Of a stretch of 6,863 bases of DNA, positions 6,477 to 6,863 are shown piece after piece. The DNA lies in the NCBI GenBank assembly GCA_946479825.1, contig CAMLHU010000116.1, positions 1-6,863 on the forward strand. Reading direction: 5' to 3'. How positions within the stretch are numbered: the first letter of the stretch is position 1; each line of letters opens with the position of its first letter. Source of the DNA: an uncultured Gemmatimonadota bacterium (lineage in GTDB: Bacteria > Gemmatimonadota > Gemmatimonadetes > Gemmatimonadales > GWC2-71-9). The notes beneath the pieces are model-generated. The model was not told where the DNA came from. It did no database searches and was given only the letters and a program-made list of their open reading frames with translations. A program made the position numbers and the translations under genes.

Positions 6477-6614
6477 CCCGGGGGCTTACGCCCCCTCTCG
6501 GCGTCGGGCGTCCTGACGGACTGGGCGCCCCACGTCCAACGGCATTCCGAGCCCGTGAGGGCGATCGGCCGAGCGGGGGCGTGAGCCCCCGAATGTCCCG
6601 AGGGCGGAGTCGTC
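6477..6614. repeat. Palindromic element, copy 3 (138 bp, truncated)
   Basis: Matches copy 1 with about two substitutions and then stops in the first arm of hairpin 5 (gtcgtc, 6609-6614), after which the sequence is unrelated. It keeps hairpins 1 to 4. Truncation is at the end nearest the partial right-hand gene. Confidence 0.88.
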
Positions 6615-6628
6615 CCACGCTCTGCCAC

Positions 6629-6651
6629 GCGGGCGGCCGCAGGCCACCCGC
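6629..6651 (-). terminator. GC-rich hairpin, possible terminator of the right-hand gene
   Basis: gcgggcggcc (6629-6638) pairs with ggccacccgc (6642-6651) at 9 of 10 positions around a 3-nt loop. It lies 32 bp past the stop codon of the minus-strand gene at the right edge. No U-run follows on that strand, so termination is an inference from position and stem strength; it could equally be another dispersed repeat. Confidence 0.35.
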
Positions 6652-6663
6652 TACGACCCTCTC

Positions 6664-6691
6664 ACCGCTTACCGCTCACCGCTTACCGCCC
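6664..6691. repeat. Heptamer tandem tract C (4 units, over a stop codon)
   Basis: Four 7-bp units: accgctt, accgctc, accgctt, accgccc. On the minus strand each unit junction creates TAA or TGA, and the stop of the right-hand gene (6683-6685) is one of these. Units resemble those of tract A (tccgctN against accgctN). Confidence 0.88.
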
Positions 6692-6863
6692 CAACAATCC
6701 CCCCACCCCTCCCCCCACCACCACCCGCAGCATCCCCTGCGGCTTCTCCGCGTCGCGGAGCACCGACATCGCCGAGTCGCGGGCGGCGCCGGAGAGCGGC
6801 GTGCTGGCCGTGAGTGCCGAAAGCGCCGCGGCGCCGGTGCGGCCCAGGTCGCCGAGGGCGTCG
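6683..6863 (-). CDS. C-terminus of an unidentified protein (partial)
   Basis: The last 59 codons of a minus-strand gene whose start is beyond the right edge. The translation starts DALGDLGRTGAAALSALTAS, has a helical, Ala/Leu-rich stretch with AARDSAMSVLRDAEKPQ, and ends in a Gly/Val tail (MLRVVVGGGVGGLLGR) before TAA at 6683-6685. The first part has the look of a HEAT-like helical pair (LGDLG...AARDSAM), but that is weak and I do not assign a family. The frame is credible because it is open through the whole edge region, has strong GC third-position bias, and ends just before the repeat-rich gap. The Gly tail is encoded by G-runs that could form a quadruplex. Confidence 0.65.
   Translation of the reverse strand, partial: DALGDLGRTGAAALSALTASTPLSGAARDSAMSVLRDAEKPQGMLRVVVGGGVGGLLGR
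6689..6716 (-). other. G-quadruplex motif near the gene's 3' end
   Basis: On the minus strand the runs are G6 (6716-6711), G4 (6709-6706), G6 (6704-6699) and G4 (6692-6689), with loops of 1, 1 and 6 nt. The motif is on the coding strand, so the mRNA would carry it a few bases before the stop codon. Folding is predicted from the pattern only. Confidence 0.6.

Larger units (their letters stand above)
6036..6682. other. 647-bp repeat-filled intergenic region
   Basis: This gap between two minus-strand genes has no supportable gene. Open frames of 60-170 residues exist on both strands, but their translations are repeats of one another because the DNA is a tandem repeat. From right to left (transcription direction of the flanking genes) it contains a 7-bp tract over the stop codon, a hairpin at 6629-6651, three copies of a palindromic element (6614 to 6111), and a second 7-bp tract before the next start. 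Any promoter for the YncE/phosphoesterase gene must lie here; I see no convincing -35/-10 pair. Confidence 0.8.

Noticed and set aside
6111..6614. CRISPR array
   Set aside because: Whole units of about 183 bp are repeated with no unique spacers between short direct repeats, and no cas gene is visible.
6086..6628. Several 60-170-codon frames on both strands in the repeat region
   Set aside because: Their proteins repeat each other because the DNA is a tandem repeat; no ribosome site or family resemblance. They are probable sources of spurious hypothetical proteins in annotation.

Overview
The window is GC-rich bacterial DNA (roughly 70% GC by eye, with codon third positions dominated by G and C). 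It holds two gene blocks that converge near position 3,480-3,635 and an unusual density of small repeats in the gaps. Lipoprotein-type signal peptides, GT-C glycosyltransferase chemistry, a YncE/phosphoesterase fusion and degenerate 7-bp tandem repeats together suggest a Gram-negative environmental bacterium. Gemmatimonadota is my best guess. That guess rests on general resemblance, not on a marker gene.

Layout. Positions 1-225 are non-coding and carry a direct repeat and an inverted repeat around a 'gtggagagggg' word. A plus-strand cluster follows: a 65-residue two-helix membrane protein (226-423), an ArnT/PMT-type membrane glycosyltransferase (429-2195), and a nucleotide pyrophosphatase/phosphodiesterase (NPP) lipoprotein (2195-3478). 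The gap between the first two is 5 bp and the last two overlap by 1 bp, so this is very probably one translationally coupled operon. A 149-bp palindrome built from degenerate 'cacggag' units (3482-3630) fills the convergent gap. On the minus strand, 3633-6035 encodes an 800-residue lipoprotein that fuses a YncE-like beta-propeller to an alkaline-phosphatase-superfamily phosphoesterase. Upstream of it is a 647-bp gap (6036-6682) made almost entirely of repeats: a 7-bp tandem tract, three tandem copies of a roughly 183-bp hairpin-rich element, another hairpin, and a second 7-bp tandem tract. The window ends inside the C-terminus of another minus-strand gene (6683-6863).

How the genes fit together. 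The NPP and the YncE/phosphoesterase are both predicted to be lipid-anchored outside the inner membrane, and both belong to the alkaline-phosphatase superfamily. The glycosyltransferase also works on the periplasmic face, using a polyprenyl-phosphate sugar. A shared theme of envelope phosphate or glycan metabolism is plausible but is inference from proximity.

The strongest non-coding signals are three period-7 tandem tracts, each at a gene end. One encodes the basic N-terminus of the NPP signal peptide, one lies just upstream of the YncE/phosphoesterase start, and one overlaps a stop codon and supplies stops in all three frames. The other notable signal is the triplicated palindromic element with repeated tetraloop hairpins. 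I see no CRISPR array, tRNA, rRNA, transposase, toxin-antitoxin pair or defence gene.
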